From Caldilineales bacterium (lineage in GTDB: Bacteria > Chloroflexota > Anaerolineae > J102): a stretch of DNA of 64,000 nucleotides. The position numbers and the translations under genes were made by a program. Of this stretch, positions 19,291 to 28,405 are shown in pieces. Location of the stretch: positions 1-64,000 of the forward strand of contig JAIBAP010000030.1 in NCBI GenBank assembly GCA_019695115.1, read 5' to 3'. Within the stretch, counting starts at the first letter, position 1. Each line of letters starts with the position of its first letter. The notes under the pieces are model-generated. The model searched no databases. It had not been told where the DNA came from and worked only from the letters and a program-made list of their open reading frames with translations.

Positions 19291-20271
19291 ATGAAATCAC
19301 CCCTTAAAATCACGATCACCGGCGCTGCCGGGCAGATTGGCTATTCCCTGCTCTTTCGCATCGCCCACGGCGACGTCTTCGGCCCCGACCAGCCCGTGAT
19401 CCTGCAGATGCTGGAGATCACCCCCGCCTTGGGCGCACTCGAAGGCGTGGCGATGGAACTGACCGACTGCGCCTTCCCGCTGTTGCACGGCATGGTGCTG
19501 ACCGATAGCGCCCGCACCGGCTTCGATGGCGCCAACTGGGCCTTCCTGGTCGGCGCTTTCCCGCGCAAGGCCGGGATGGACCGCAGCGATTTGATCAGCA
19601 AGAACGGCCCCATCTTCGTCGAGCAGGGCCGGGCCATCAACGCCGTCGCCGCTCCCGATTTCCGGGCCTTGGTGGTGGGCAACCCGGCCAACACCAACGC
19701 TTTGATCTGCATGAGCAACGCCCCCGATGTGCCGCAGGAACGCTTCCATGCCATGACCCGGCTCGATCACAACCGGGCGCTGAGCCAATTGGCCGTCAAA
19801 GCTGGCGTGGGCGTCAGCGACATCCGCCGCATGATCATCTGGGGCAATCATTCCAACACCATGGTGCCCGACATCAGCCATTGCCGCATCGGCCGCCAGA
19901 AGGCCATCAATGCCGTGGGCCGGCGCTGGTACAAGAAAGAATTCATCCCCACCGTGGCCGGGCGCGGCGCGGCGGTGATCAAAGCGCGCGGGGCTTCCTC
20001 GGCCGCCTCGGCTGCCAATGCTGCCATCGACCACGTGCACGATTGGGCCTTGGGCACGCGCAAGGGCGATTGGGTGTCGATGTCCGTGACCAGCGACGGC
20101 TCCTATGGCGCGCCCAAAGGCGTCATCTTCAGCTTCCCCTGTGTGACCGCCGGTGATGGCAGCTACGAAATCGTCCAGGGTCTATCGGTCGATGAAGAGA
20201 TCGCCGCCGGGATCAAGGCCACGGGCGACGAGCTGCTGGCCGAGCGCGCGGTCGTGGCCGATCTGCTCTGA
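19291..20271 (+). CDS. mdh: Malate dehydrogenase (NAD-dependent)
   Basis: The 326-residue enzyme interconverts malate and oxaloacetate in the TCA cycle. The N-terminus has the Rossmann motif [37 protein letters not shown] (substrate-binding Arg) and the catalytic His in [13 protein letters not shown] are all present. The length and the WGNHS motif place it in the cytosolic-type MDH group rather than the lactate-dehydrogenase-like group usual in Chloroflexus. The start ATG has GGAG 12 nt upstream. Confidence 0.95.
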   Translation: MKSPLKITITGAAGQIGYSLLFRIAHGDVFGPDQPVILQMLEITPALGALEGVAMELTDCAFPLLHGMVLTDSARTGFDGANWAFLVGAFPRKAGMDRSDLISKNGPIFVEQGRAINAVAAPDFRALVVGNPANTNALICMSNAPDVPQERFHAMTRLDHNRALSQLAVKAGVGVSDIRRMIIWGNHSNTMVPDISHCRIGRQKAINAVGRRWYKKEFIPTVAGRGAAVIKARGASSAASAANAAIDHVHDWALGTRKGDWVSMSVTSDGSYGAPKGVIFSFPCVTAGDGSYEIVQGLSVDEEIAAGIKATGDELLAERAVVADLL

Positions 20272-20348
20272 ATCCAAGTTGCGTTGGCAGGATCACGTTC
20301 GTTCCTGCCACCGTAACTCCTGCCTCCCCTCTCCCGCCTCCCGCACCA

Positions 20349-20371
20349 CGGAACACGGAACACGGAACACG
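20349..20371. repeat. GGAACAC heptamers before era
   Basis: Three GGAACAC heptamers form the last part of the 108-bp mdh-era spacer, ending 9 bp before the era ATG. No ribosome site is visible between them and the start codon. Confidence 0.8.
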
Positions 20372-20379
20372 TTTCCCCC

Positions 20380-21324
20380 ATGTCGCCACCCGCCACCCTG
20401 CCCGATTCCCTGGAAGAGGCGCCACCCGGCCATCGCTCCGGCTTCGTGGCCGTGGTGGGGCGACCAAATGTGGGCAAATCCACGCTGATGAACGCGCTGC
20501 TGGGGCAGAAGATCGCCATCGTCTCCCCGCGGCCTCAGACCACGCGCAACCGCATCAACGGCATCCTCACCGCACCCGATCTCCAGGTCATCTTTGTCGA
20601 TACACCTGGCATTCACGGCCCCCAGCACAAACTGGGCGAGTTCATGGTCGAGGAGGCCCTGGCGGCCCTGCCCGACGCCGACCTCATCTTGTGGATCACA
20701 GATGTCAGCAAGCCGCCGCACCAGGATGACGAGCGCGTGGCCTCGGTTCTGCGCGCCCAGCCCATCCCCGTCATCCTGGTGATGAACAAGATCGACATCA
20801 CCCCGCCCGCAGCGTTGGTGGCCAATAGCGCTTTTTTCCGCGCCCTCATCCCCGCCGCTGTCACCGATATTGCCCTCAGCGCCCACAAGGAATGGGGGAC
20901 CGAGGCCCTGGTGGACCTGCTGCGCCAGCACCTGCCGCCCGGCCCCCGCTACTTCCCACCCGACCAGGTGACAGATGTCCAGATTCGCTTCCTGGCTGCG
21001 GAGCTGGTGCGTGAGAAGGCCCTGCTGCATCTGCGCCAGGAAGTGCCGCACGCGGTGGCGGTGGAGATCGAGGAGTTCAGCGAGCGGGCCAATGGCGCCG
21101 CCTATGTCGCCGCCCGCATCCTGGTCGAGCGCGACTCGCAGAAGGGCATCCTGGTGGGCAAGGGCGGCGGCATGCTCAAGCGCATCGGCAGCGAGGCCCG
21201 GCAGGAGATCGAGCAACTGACCGAGGGGCCGGTCTTCCTCGACCTGTTGGTGGCCGTGCGCCCGCAGTGGCGGCGAAACCCGGATGAGTTGCGGCGCCTG
21301 GGATATGTGAAGCGGGAGGCGTGA
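20380..21324 (+). CDS. era: GTPase Era
   Basis: The 314-residue GTPase assists 30S subunit assembly by binding the 3' end of 16S rRNA. G1 GRPNVGKSTL, the G2 region RPQTTRNRINGI, G3 DTPGIHG and G4 NKID are intact. The C-terminal KH domain (about 205-300) contains the variant ILVGKGGGMLKRIG of the GxxG loop. It has a 25-residue N-terminal extension relative to the E. coli protein. The rnhB start follows after 6 bp, so the two are probably co-transcribed. Confidence 0.96.
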   Translation: MSPPATLPDSLEEAPPGHRSGFVAVVGRPNVGKSTLMNALLGQKIAIVSPRPQTTRNRINGILTAPDLQVIFVDTPGIHGPQHKLGEFMVEEALAALPDADLILWITDVSKPPHQDDERVASVLRAQPIPVILVMNKIDITPPAALVANSAFFRALIPAAVTDIALSAHKEWGTEALVDLLRQHLPPGPRYFPPDQVTDVQIRFLAAELVREKALLHLRQEVPHAVAVEIEEFSERANGAAYVAARILVERDSQKGILVGKGGGMLKRIGSEARQEIEQLTEGPVFLDLLVAVRPQWRRNPDELRRLGYVKREA

Positions 21325-21330
21325 GGGTGT

Positions 21331-21957
21331 ATGATGATCGAGCAGGAGTTGTGGGCGCAGGGCCGGCGCGTGGTCGGGCTGGACGAGGCCGGGCGGGGGG
21401 CGTGGGCCGGGCCGGTGGTGGCGGCGGCCGTCGTCCTGCCGCCTGAACCCGACCGGCTGGCCGTCGAACTGGCCGGCGTGGCCGATTCCAAGCTAGTGCG
21501 CCCGGCCGTGCGCGAGAAGCTGGACGCGGCCATCCGGGCGATAGCCGAAGTGGGGGTGGGCGCCGTCAGCGCCGCCGAGATCGACGACATCGGCATCGTC
21601 CCCGCCACTCTGCGGGCGATGGAGCTGGCCCTGGCCGATCTCCCGCACCCGCCCGACTACCTGCTCATCGACTACATCCCGCGCCCGCTGGGAAACTGGC
21701 CGCAGCAGCGACTGGTGCGTGGCGAGAGCCAATCGCTGTCCATCGCCGCTGCCTCCATCGTGGCCAAAGTGCACCGAGACCGCCTCATGCTCGCCTTTCA
21801 CCGCACCTATCCCGGCTATCGTTTCGACCAGCACAAGGGCTACGGCGTCCCCCTCCATCGCGCTGCCATCGAGCTGTGGGGGCCGACCCCCATCCATCGC
21901 CGCACCTGGGCGCCGTTTGTCCAATTGCGGCTTGCGTTGCCGTTGGTGGTAGACTAG
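21331..21957 (+). CDS. rnhB: Ribonuclease HII
   Basis: The 208-residue enzyme removes RNA from RNA-DNA hybrids. The active-site motif GLDEAGRGAWAGPVVAAAV gives Asp19 and Glu20, and IDYIPRPLGNW with ESQSLSIAAASIVAKVHRD carries further catalytic and substrate-binding positions; the C-terminal Y-x-FDxHKGYG motif is also present. Length is normal. ATG at 21331 and 21334 are alternative starts. Confidence 0.95.
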   Translation: MMIEQELWAQGRRVVGLDEAGRGAWAGPVVAAAVVLPPEPDRLAVELAGVADSKLVRPAVREKLDAAIRAIAEVGVGAVSAAEIDDIGIVPATLRAMELALADLPHPPDYLLIDYIPRPLGNWPQQRLVRGESQSLSIAAASIVAKVHRDRLMLAFHRTYPGYRFDQHKGYGVPLHRAAIELWGPTPIHRRTWAPFVQLRLALPLVVD

Positions 21958-21979
21958 GGGCAAGTGGAGGTTAGCGAAC

Positions 21980-22195
21980 ATGCATAATGAGTTCACAGCT
22001 TTTGTCGAACAGGACGGCGAATGGTTCATCGCCTACTCGCCAGAAGTGCCCGAAGCAAATGGTCAGGGCCTCACAAGAGAGGAATGCTTGCGTGATTTGG
22101 CGGCCGCCATCGATCTTGTGCTGCTCGATCGCCGCGAAGATGCTTTACGCAATAAGCCGGCCGGCGTCATGCGCGATTTGGTAGTAGTCGGATGA
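21980..22195 (+). CDS. hicB: HicB-like antitoxin
   Basis: The 71-residue protein has the partial RNase-H-like fold of HicB antitoxins: the strand FTAFVEQDGEWFIAYSPEVPEANGQG, then TREECLRDLAAAIDLVL. It has no separate DNA-binding domain, unlike longer HicB proteins. GTGGAGG lies 9 nt before the ATG. Its stop overlaps the hicA start by 4 bp. The antitoxin-first order is the reverse of E. coli hicAB but common elsewhere. Confidence 0.85.
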   Translation: MHNEFTAFVEQDGEWFIAYSPEVPEANGQGLTREECLRDLAAAIDLVLLDRREDALRNKPAGVMRDLVVVG

Positions 22196-22389
22196 AGAGA
22201 TCTGAGATGTTGAAGCATTTGTCGACGCATGGGTGTAAGTTGAAACGCGAGGGTAGCGCCCATTCACTCTGGATCAACCCTGAGACAGGAGCAATTCAGG
22301 CCATTCCACGGCATATTGAGATTTCTGATCAGCTTGCCAGACGCATTTGTCGCCGTTTGTCAATTCCGGACTTCAAATATCGGAACTGA
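22192..22389 (+). CDS. hicA: HicA mRNA-interferase toxin
   Basis: The 65-residue protein has the dsRBD-like HicA fold: MLKHLSTHGCKLKREGSAHSLW with the catalytic His in GSAHSLW, then the conserved PRHIEISDQLARRICRRLSI. HicA toxins cut mRNA and are neutralised by the HicB partner immediately upstream. The length is normal for the family. Confidence 0.88.
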   Translation: MKRSEMLKHLSTHGCKLKREGSAHSLWINPETGAIQAIPRHIEISDQLARRICRRLSIPDFKYRN

Positions 22390-22392
22390 GAA

Positions 22393-22761
22393 GTGACCGA
22401 TCCGCGCAAGGGTTTGGGGCGTTTGGGCGAGCGGCTGGCCGCCGAGGCCCTGCAAAAGGCCGGGTTGCGCATCCTGGCCCAAAACTGGCGTTGTAGCCAG
22501 GGCGAAATCGACATCCTGGCCCGCGAGGGCGATGTGGTGGCGGTGGTGGAGGTGAAGACGCGGCGAGGTCGTCAGGCCGGGACGCCGGAGCAGGGTGTGG
22601 ATGAACCCAAGCGACGCAAGTTGTGCGCGCTGGCGCAAGCCTACATCGACGCCACCGGCTGGGAGGGGACGGTGCGCATCGATGTGGTGGCGGTCGAACT
22701 TGACAGCGCCGGCCATCTCTTGCGCCTTTCGCACTGGCGGGAGGCAATCGATTGCTGGTGA
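22393..22761 (+). CDS. UPF0102/YraN family nuclease-like protein
   Basis: The 122-residue protein has the YraN layout: RLGERLAAEALQKAGLRILAQNWR, then GEIDILAREGDVVAVVEVKTRRG, which carries the D and ExK residues of the restriction-endonuclease fold, and QAYIDATGW. The family is predicted to be Holliday-junction-resolvase-like, but its in vivo substrate is uncertain. It starts with GTG at 22393, 3 bp after hicA. In many bacteria yraN follows rnhB, so the hicBA pair appears to have inserted between them. Confidence 0.9.
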   Translation: MTDPRKGLGRLGERLAAEALQKAGLRILAQNWRCSQGEIDILAREGDVVAVVEVKTRRGRQAGTPEQGVDEPKRRKLCALAQAYIDATGWEGTVRIDVVAVELDSAGHLLRLSHWREAIDCW

Positions 22762-22770
22762 TAGGCCGGC

Positions 22771-22799
22771 TTGCCCGCTTCTTCACTCTGCCGTAGAAT
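22771..22799 (+). promoter_or_regulatory. Sigma70-type promoter for the BrnT-like/CopG pair
   Basis: TTGCCC (22771-22776) and TAGAAT (22794-22799) are separated by 17 bp. Transcription would start near 22806, 26 nt before the toxin gene ATG. Confidence 0.6.
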
Positions 22800-22831
22800 G
22801 ACAGCCAACAAAGCTGCGTATCGATGTCTTT

Positions 22832-23122
22832 ATGATCGAAATCCTTCGCATCGTCTGCCCAGACTACATTGAAGATAAGCTCGAGACGAAACACAACGTA
22901 TCCGTGCTTGAAGCGAGGCAGGTTTTGCTCAATAAGCCCCGCATTCGTTTTGGCGAGCGGGGCAATGTCGAGGGTGATGATGTTTATGCAGCCTTTGGTC
23001 AGACCTATGGTGGGCGATACCTGGCAGTCTTCTTCGTTTACAAACCTGACCAGGCAATGGCCATCATTATTAGCGCCCGAGATATGTCTTCCCAGGAACG
23101 GCGGAGATATGCCAAAAAATAA
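22832..23122 (+). CDS. BrnT-like (DUF497) ribonuclease toxin
   Basis: The 96-residue protein resembles BrnT toxins of the RelE-like fold: KHNVSVLEARQVLLN, a central GRYLAVFFVYKP strand, and the C-terminal IISARDMSSQERRRYAKK motif containing catalytic-type Arg residues. The 14-bp overlap with the next gene, a CopG-type antitoxin, supports a toxin-antitoxin pair. Family-level call; activity is not evident from sequence. Confidence 0.8.
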   Translation: MIEILRIVCPDYIEDKLETKHNVSVLEARQVLLNKPRIRFGERGNVEGDDVYAAFGQTYGGRYLAVFFVYKPDQAMAIIISARDMSSQERRRYAKK

Positions 23123-23372
23123 CCTTTCCACTATTTCCAAAGCGAGAACCCTGAAAGAAATCGGTGCCTTCTGGGATGAGCATGATTTCACCGATTTCGA
23201 TACGGATGCTCCAGATGTTGAATATCACATTGCTTCGGCAGTTGCGATAGATCCCGATCTACTTTTCGCCATCACCGACCAGGCCAGCATGCGCGGGGTG
23301 GGGGTTGAAACGCTTGTAAATCTGTGGCTGCAAGAGAAACTGGCCGAACAACGATCGTTGGCGCCTGCGTAG
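23109..23372 (+). CDS. CopG/BrnA-type antitoxin
   Basis: The 87-residue protein has the characteristic FWDEHDFTDFDTDAPDVEY toxin-contact segment of CopG_antitoxin proteins and a C-terminal helix pair (MRGVGVETLVNLWLQEKL) like a ribbon-helix-helix region. It overlaps the preceding toxin gene by 14 bp and ends 6 bp before miaA. The start ATG at 23109 was chosen because it starts right before the conserved core; the open frame upstream lies inside the toxin gene. Confidence 0.8.
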   Translation: MPKNNLSTISKARTLKEIGAFWDEHDFTDFDTDAPDVEYHIASAVAIDPDLLFAITDQASMRGVGVETLVNLWLQEKLAEQRSLAPA

Positions 23373-23378
23373 ACCCAT

Positions 23379-24296
23379 TTGTTCTCACCACTCCTTGTCA
23401 TCATCGGCCCCACCGCCGTCGGCAAGACCGAGCTTTCTCTGCGTCTGGCCGCGGCGCTGGGCGGCGAGATCGTCTCTGCCGACTCGCGACAGGTCTATCG
23501 CGGGATGGATATCGGCACGGCCAAGCCCACCCTGGCCGAGCGCCAACTTGTCCCCCATCATCTGATTGACATAAGAGAACCGAACGAGACCATTTCGCTG
23601 GGCGAATATCAGCAATTGGCCGCGCAAGCGATGGCGCAGATACACGGGCGGGGCCGTCTGCCGATGCTGGTGGGGGGCACGGGGCAGTATGTGCGGGCGG
23701 TGGTGGAAGGCTGGCAGACGCCAGAGCTGCCGCCGCAGCCGGGGTTGCGGGCCGAACTGGAGGCGCAGGCCGAAAGGGAGGGGAAGGAGGCCGTCTTCGC
23801 CCGGCTGGCCGCGCTCGACCCGGCCAGCGCCGCCCGCATCGACCCCCGCAACCTGCGCCGGGTGATCCGGGCGCTGGAGGTGACCCTGACTCTGGGCCGG
23901 CCCTTCAGCCAGGCGCAATCGAAAGCGCCGCCGCCCTACCGCATCCTGCAAATCGGCCTCACCCGACCCCGGCCGGCGCTGTATGCCCGCGCCGACGCCC
24001 GTATCGAAGCCATGATCGCCGCCGGCTTTGTCGAAGAGGTGGGGCGCTTGCTGGCGGCCGGGTTCGGCCCCGACCTCCCCAGTTTTTCCAGCCTGGGCTA
24101 CCGCGAGCTGGCGGCCCATCTTGCCGGCGAAATGAGCCTGGATGAAGCCATAATCTTGTTGCGACGCCATACGCGCGAGTTCATCCGCCGGCAGTACAAC
24201 TGGTTTTCGCTCAGCGACCCTGCCATCGCCTGGTTCGATCTGGAGACAAGGACGCCGGACGAGGTGCTGAACGCCGTTCGGGCGAGGGTGCTTTGA
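23379..24296 (+). CDS. miaA: tRNA dimethylallyltransferase MiaA
   Basis: The 305-residue enzyme adds a dimethylallyl group to A37 of tRNAs reading UNN codons. The P-loop GPTAVGKTELS, SADSRQVYRGMDIGTAKP, HHLIDIREPNE, LVGGTGQYVRAVVEGW and RRVIRALEV are all diagnostic. The C-terminal RRQYNWF segment is present. It starts with TTG at 23379, which begins directly before the P-loop strand; no upstream ATG fits. Its stop codon overlaps the -35 box of the next promoter. Confidence 0.96.
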   Translation: MFSPLLVIIGPTAVGKTELSLRLAAALGGEIVSADSRQVYRGMDIGTAKPTLAERQLVPHHLIDIREPNETISLGEYQQLAAQAMAQIHGRGRLPMLVGGTGQYVRAVVEGWQTPELPPQPGLRAELEAQAEREGKEAVFARLAALDPASAARIDPRNLRRVIRALEVTLTLGRPFSQAQSKAPPPYRILQIGLTRPRPALYARADARIEAMIAAGFVEEVGRLLAAGFGPDLPSFSSLGYRELAAHLAGEMSLDEAIILLRRHTREFIRRQYNWFSLSDPAIAWFDLETRTPDEVLNAVRARVL

Positions 24297-24321
24297 CATC
24301 ATTTGGTCTCTGCCCTATCAT
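24293..24321 (+). promoter_or_regulatory. Near-consensus sigma70 promoter for the cyclase/ATPase regulator
   Basis: TTGACA (24293-24298) and TATCAT (24316-24321) are exactly 17 bp apart. Transcription would begin near 24328, 15 nt before the ATG at 24343. The -35 box overlaps the miaA stop codon. Confidence 0.75.
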
Positions 24322-24342
24322 GGCCTCTATGGATGGCAGACG

Positions 24343-27300
24343 ATGACAGAGATCGAGCAACTGGAGCGGGGCATTGCCGCCCTCGAAGCACAGCGCGCCG
24401 CCCTGGGCGATGTGGTGGTGGACACCGCCCTGGCGCCCTTGCGCGAACGTTTGCACGCCCTGCAAGCGCGCTCCAACGGCGAGGGGCGCCGTCGGCATGT
24501 GACCGTCCTCTTCGCCGACGTTTCGGGCTACACTGCCCTGGCCTCGTCGATGGATGTCGAGGATGTGGCGGTGATGATGAACCGGCTGTGGTCGTCACTC
24601 GATGAGGTCATCCGCCGCTTTGGTGGTCGCATCGACAAACACATCGGCGACGCCGTGATGGCGGTGTGGGGCATCGAAAGCGCGCGCGAGGACAACGTGG
24701 CCCAGGCCATTCGCGCCGGCCTGGCCATGCAGGAACACTTGCAGCAGCAAACGATCCTCCCCGGCCTGGCCCCGCTGGCCATGCGCATCGGTATCCACAC
24801 CGGCCCGGCGCTGTTGGGGCTGATCGATTCGACCGGCGAGTTCACCGCCACCGGCGACACGGTCAACGTGACCGAGCGTGTACAAAGCGTGGCGCCGGTG
24901 GGCGGCGTCCTCATTTCGCATGACGCCTATCGTCAGGTGCGGGGATTGTTTTCGGTGCAGGCGATGGAGCCGGTGCTGCTCAAGGGCAAGACCGAACCGC
25001 AACGCACCTACCGGATTCTGGCTGTCAAACCGCGCTCCTTTCATCTCTCCGCCCGTGGGATCGAAGGCGTCGAGACGCGCATGATCGGCCGCGACGCCGA
25101 GTTTGCCCGCTTGCAGGCGGTCGGCGACTCCGTCCTCGCCGCTGGCAGGATGCAGGTCGTCGCCATCGTGGGCGAGGCCGGCGCCGGCAAGAGCCGCTTG
25201 TTGCACGAATTCCTCAGCTGGCTGGACCTGCACCCCCAGAGCTTCTGGGCTTTCAAGGCCAGGGCCGATGAATCCGGTCGGAGCCAGCCGCACGGGTTGT
25301 GGCGACAGTTGCTGTCGCATCGCTTTGGCATCGCCGACGATGATCCGTTGGCCGTGGCGCAGCAGAAATTGGTGGAGGGCGTGATCGCCTTCCTGCCCGA
25401 CGAGGCCGAGGCGATGGCGCACCATATCGGGCATTTGATCGGTTTAGATTTCGGCGACAGCCCCTGGCTGCGGGCTGCCGTGGGCAATGTCGGCCAGTTC
25501 TACGAGCAGGCTGTGGCCTATTTGGGCCAGGTGCTGGCGGCCGCAGCCGTCGATGCGCCGCTCCTGATTGCGCTCGAAGACCTGCATTGGGCGGACGAGG
25601 CTTCGTTCCACACCCTCGCCCGCATCTTGCACGATGGCCGGGACCTGCGCGCCATCGTCATTGCCACGGCGCGACCCACTGTAGCCGAGCGTTGGCCCGG
25701 CTGGGAGGCCATGCTGGGCCTCGATCAGCGCCTCGACCTGGCGCCGCTCTCGCCCGCCGACTGCGGTCTTCTGATCGACGACATCTTCCAGAAAGCCCGG
25801 CACATCCCCCCCGACCTGCGTGAGTTGATCGTCACCCGCAGCGAAGGCAATCCTTTCTTTCTGGAGGAGATGGTGAAGATGCTGATCGACCGGCGCATCA
25901 TCCTACCGGGCGAGGAAGAGTGGCGCGTATCGTCGGCGGCGCTGGTCGAGGCGCAGGTGCCCGATACCCTGGCGGGGGTGCTGGAGGCCCGGTTGGACGG
26001 CCTGGACGAGGACGAACGCCAGGTGTTGCAGTCGGCTTCTGTGCTTGGCCGTGTGTTCTGGGACGACGCCCTGGCACAGTTGGACCGGGCCGCCGCCGAA
26101 ACCCGCCGCTCTGACCAGGCGTTGGCGGAGGTCCTGGCCCGGCTGTGCCGCCGCGAGATGGTCTTTCACCGCCCAGAATCCACTTTCCCCCAGGTGCAGG
26201 AATTCACCTTCAAACACGCTATCCTGCATGATGTGACCTATGCCACGGTGCTGAAACCACAGCGGCGGCGCTATCACGGTCTGGCGGCGGCATGGCTGAT
26301 CGAGCGCAGCGGCGAGCGCGCGGCCGAGTTCGCGGGTGTGATCGCCGGGCACCTGCAAGCGGCGGGGCAGCCGGGCGAGGCCGCGGTCTGGTTCGGCACG
26401 GCCGGCGACCGGGCGCTGGCCACCTTTGCGCCGGCCGTCGCCATCCATGCCTACGAGCAGGCCCTGGCGCTGGCGCCGGGCAGGATGGAATGGCTGGCCG
26501 GGTTGGGCGAGGCGCTATGGCAGCGGGCCGAGTACCAGCGCTCGGTCGAGGTCTATCAGCAGATGCTGGCGGCGGCGCAGGCGGCCAACGACTATCTGAT
26601 GCAGGCGCGGGCCTTGAACGGGCTGAGCCTGGTCTACGAGCGCCAGCACGAGTTGCAGATTGCCTTCGATCACGCCGTTCGGGCGGCCGAGACGGCCCGC
26701 CACGCTGGCGAGCCGGCGCAGATCTTTCTGGCCGAGGCGCTGTTCTTGCAGGGCTGGAGCCTGTACCGGCAGAACCGTGCTGCCGAGGCCATCGACCTGG
26801 CCGAGCAATCTCTGGCGCTCTGCACTGGCGAGGCGACGCCGGCCGAGGCGGGCGCGCAGCCGCTGAAGCTGGCCCGCGTGCGGGCGCTCAACCTCAACTT
26901 GTTGGGGAGTGTGCATTCACGGCTGGGTAATTTCGACCAGGCGAATGCCTTCAGTGAGCGGGCCTATGAGATGTATCTGGCGTTGGGCGACCGGCGCGGG
27001 GCGACGACGTTGCTGAACAACCTGGCCGTGGCCGCCCATCTCAGCGGGCACTATGCCGATGCGGCTGCCGGTTATCGCCGCGTGTTGGATCTGTGTCGCG
27101 AGACGGGCAACCGGGATCTGGGCTTTGGCGTCACGGGCAACCTGGCCGAGGCGCTGGTGGACATGGAGCACTATGCCGAGGCCGAGGCTGTGCTGGTGGA
27201 CTTGCTGCAGAATGAGCAGGCCGAGGCCCGCGCGGGGAGGGTCAAGGTCTATCGCTATCTGGCCGAGGCGCAGTGGGGCCAGGGGCGCTACGATGCCGCC

Positions 27301-27651
27301 TGGGCCTCGGCGCTGGCCGGGCTGGAGCACGCCGGGCGGACGCCTTCCGACTATCTGGCCGGGCTGTGGCGGGTGCTGGGGCTTCTGGCCGTGGATGGGC
27401 CGCCGCCGGCCGTCCTCGCTCGCCCCGCCGATCTCGATCTCTCGCCCGATGCCTGTTTTGACCGCGCCCTGGCCCTGGCAGTCGCAGCCGGGAACGAGGC
27501 CGAGCGGGCGGCCATCCTGCGCGATTGGGGCGCTTATCGGCTGAACCAGGGCGACGAGGCAAGGGGCCGGGCGCTGTGGCAGGAGGCCAGGGCGCGCTTC
27601 GAGGCCGCCGGTCTGGGCGTGCAGGTCGAGCGGATGGACAGGGGCAGGTAA
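24343..27651 (+). CDS. Class III adenylate/guanylate cyclase fused to AAA ATPase and TPR domains
   Basis: The 1102-residue cytosolic protein has a short coiled N-terminus, then a class III cyclase domain (about 45-225) with ADVSGYTALA (first metal Asp), DKHIGDAVMAVWG (second metal Asp) and GIHTGPALLG. An ATPase/NTPase domain follows, with Walker A GEAGAGKSRLL near residue 280 and a Walker-B-like IALEDLHWADEAS near 410. The rest (about 650-1100) is TPR repeats. This cyclase-STAND-TPR architecture is common in Chloroflexota and Actinobacteria; the ligand is unknown. The GTDXVNVTERVQ-like segment (TGDTVNVTERVQ) fits a functional nucleotide site. It has its own near-consensus promoter. Confidence 0.92.
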   Translation: MTEIEQLERGIAALEAQRAALGDVVVDTALAPLRERLHALQARSNGEGRRRHVTVLFADVSGYTALASSMDVEDVAVMMNRLWSSLDEVIRRFGGRIDKHIGDAVMAVWGIESAREDNVAQAIRAGLAMQEHLQQQTILPGLAPLAMRIGIHTGPALLGLIDSTGEFTATGDTVNVTERVQSVAPVGGVLISHDAYRQVRGLFSVQAMEPVLLKGKTEPQRTYRILAVKPRSFHLSARGIEGVETRMIGRDAEFARLQAVGDSVLAAGRMQVVAIVGEAGAGKSRLLHEFLSWLDLHPQSFWAFKARADESGRSQPHGLWRQLLSHRFGIADDDPLAVAQQKLVEGVIAFLPDEAEAMAHHIGHLIGLDFGDSPWLRAAVGNVGQFYEQAVAYLGQVLAAAAVDAPLLIALEDLHWADEASFHTLARILHDGRDLRAIVIATARPTVAERWPGWEAMLGLDQRLDLAPLSPADCGLLIDDIFQKARHIPPDLRELIVTRSEGNPFFLEEMVKMLIDRRIILPGEEEWRVSSAALVEAQVPDTLAGVLEARLDGLDEDERQVLQSASVLGRVFWDDALAQLDRAAAETRRSDQALAEVLARLCRREMVFHRPESTFPQVQEFTFKHAILHDVTYATVLKPQRRRYHGLAAAWLIERSGERAAEFAGVIAGHLQAAGQPGEAAVWFGTAGDRALATFAPAVAIHAYEQALALAPGRMEWLAGLGEALWQRAEYQRSVEVYQQMLAAAQAANDYLMQARALNGLSLVYERQHELQIAFDHAVRAAETARHAGEPAQIFLAEALFLQGWSLYRQNRAAEAIDLAEQSLALCTGEATPAEAGAQPLKLARVRALNLNLLGSVHSRLGNFDQANAFSERAYEMYLALGDRRGATTLLNNLAVAAHLSGHYADAAAGYRRVLDLCRETGNRDLGFGVTGNLAEALVDMEHYAEAEAVLVDLLQNEQAEARAGRVKVYRYLAEAQWGQGRYDAAWASALAGLEHAGRTPSDYLAGLWRVLGLLAVDGPPPAVLARPADLDLSPDACFDRALALAVAAGNEAERAAILRDWGAYRLNQGDEARGRALWQEARARFEAAGLGVQVERMDRGR

Positions 27652-27683
27652 GATGACACAAATGCCGCAGCGGCCCCACCGAC

Positions 27684-28061
27684 TCAGCGAATTGGAAGGT
27701 TGCGAATGCGGACCGTATTATCCTCTACGGTTACCGCACTACCACTCTGCAAGGCTGATTCAAGACCGGCGAGAACTTGCCTGAGTCTGCGCGTCACGAC
27801 TGCGGGGTCGGTGTTCGACAGCCTTAGAGTGACGATGCTTGGGTCAGAATAGCCACCCAGCGCCAACAAAGTCGAGAAATCCAGGTCTTGAGTGATGACG
27901 ATCCGACCGAGCCTTCGTGCCAACCCCAAAATCTCGACATCAGAAGCGTTTGCCGGCAACAGGGCTGAGACGCGCACAATGTCCCATCCCTCTCTATGCA
28001 ATGCAGCCACGGTTTGTGGCGAGATGTTCATGTCTGCAAGTAGAGAAAGGGGCGCGGCCAT
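27684..28061 (-). CDS. DUF5615 PIN-like toxin candidate
   Basis: The 125-residue protein starts LSLLADMNISPQTVAALHREGWDIV and contains VITQDLDFSTLLALGG, matching the Mut7-C/DUF5615 PIN-like group with Asp residues at the metal-site positions (D10, D58, D60). Members are paired with DUF433 proteins as probable toxin-antitoxin modules. It lies 6 bp after the DUF433 gene. Confidence 0.8.
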   Translation of the reverse strand: MAAPLSLLADMNISPQTVAALHREGWDIVRVSALLPANASDVEILGLARRLGRIVITQDLDFSTLLALGGYSDPSIVTLRLSNTDPAVVTRRLRQVLAGLESALQSGSAVTVEDNTVRIRNLPIR

Positions 28062-28067
28062 CCTTTT

Positions 28068-28310
28068 TCACGCCGGAACCATCTGAATTTGATCTGAAAC
28101 GACCCAAGCGGCATACTTCATGGCCTGCCGAACGTCTTCAGGCTCCAGTTCTGGGTAGGCAGCAAGCACCTGATCGGCCGTCTTCCCGTTCGCCAGCATC
28201 TTCAGAATGACGCTCACAGTGATGCGCATTCCCCTGATAGTCGGCTGACCAAGACAGACGGCCGGATTTGTGGTAATACGTTCCAGTCTTTCCATGTTTT
28301 GTCGTGCCAT
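28068..28310 (-). CDS. DUF433 antitoxin-like protein
   Basis: This short protein (80 residues from the ATG at 28310) has the DUF433 core MERLERITTNPAVCLGQPTI, RGMRITV, and VILKMLANGKTADQVLAAYPELEPEDVRQAMKYAA, a winged-helix-like domain. The family accompanies DUF5615 PIN-like proteins and is regarded as the antitoxin. An ATG at 28295 is an equally good start; neither has a clear ribosome site. It is divergent from the TIGR03032 fusion gene. Confidence 0.8.
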   Translation of the reverse strand: MARQNMERLERITTNPAVCLGQPTIRGMRITVSVILKMLANGKTADQVLAAYPELEPEDVRQAMKYAAWVVSDQIQMVPA

Positions 28311-28405
28311 CGAGAACGAACGAGTTTGGGGCATTGCTGCCGTCACAATCAGATTATACGGCTTCCAGCCCTCCGCCTGCAACATCCCCGCCACCCACAC
28401 CAACC

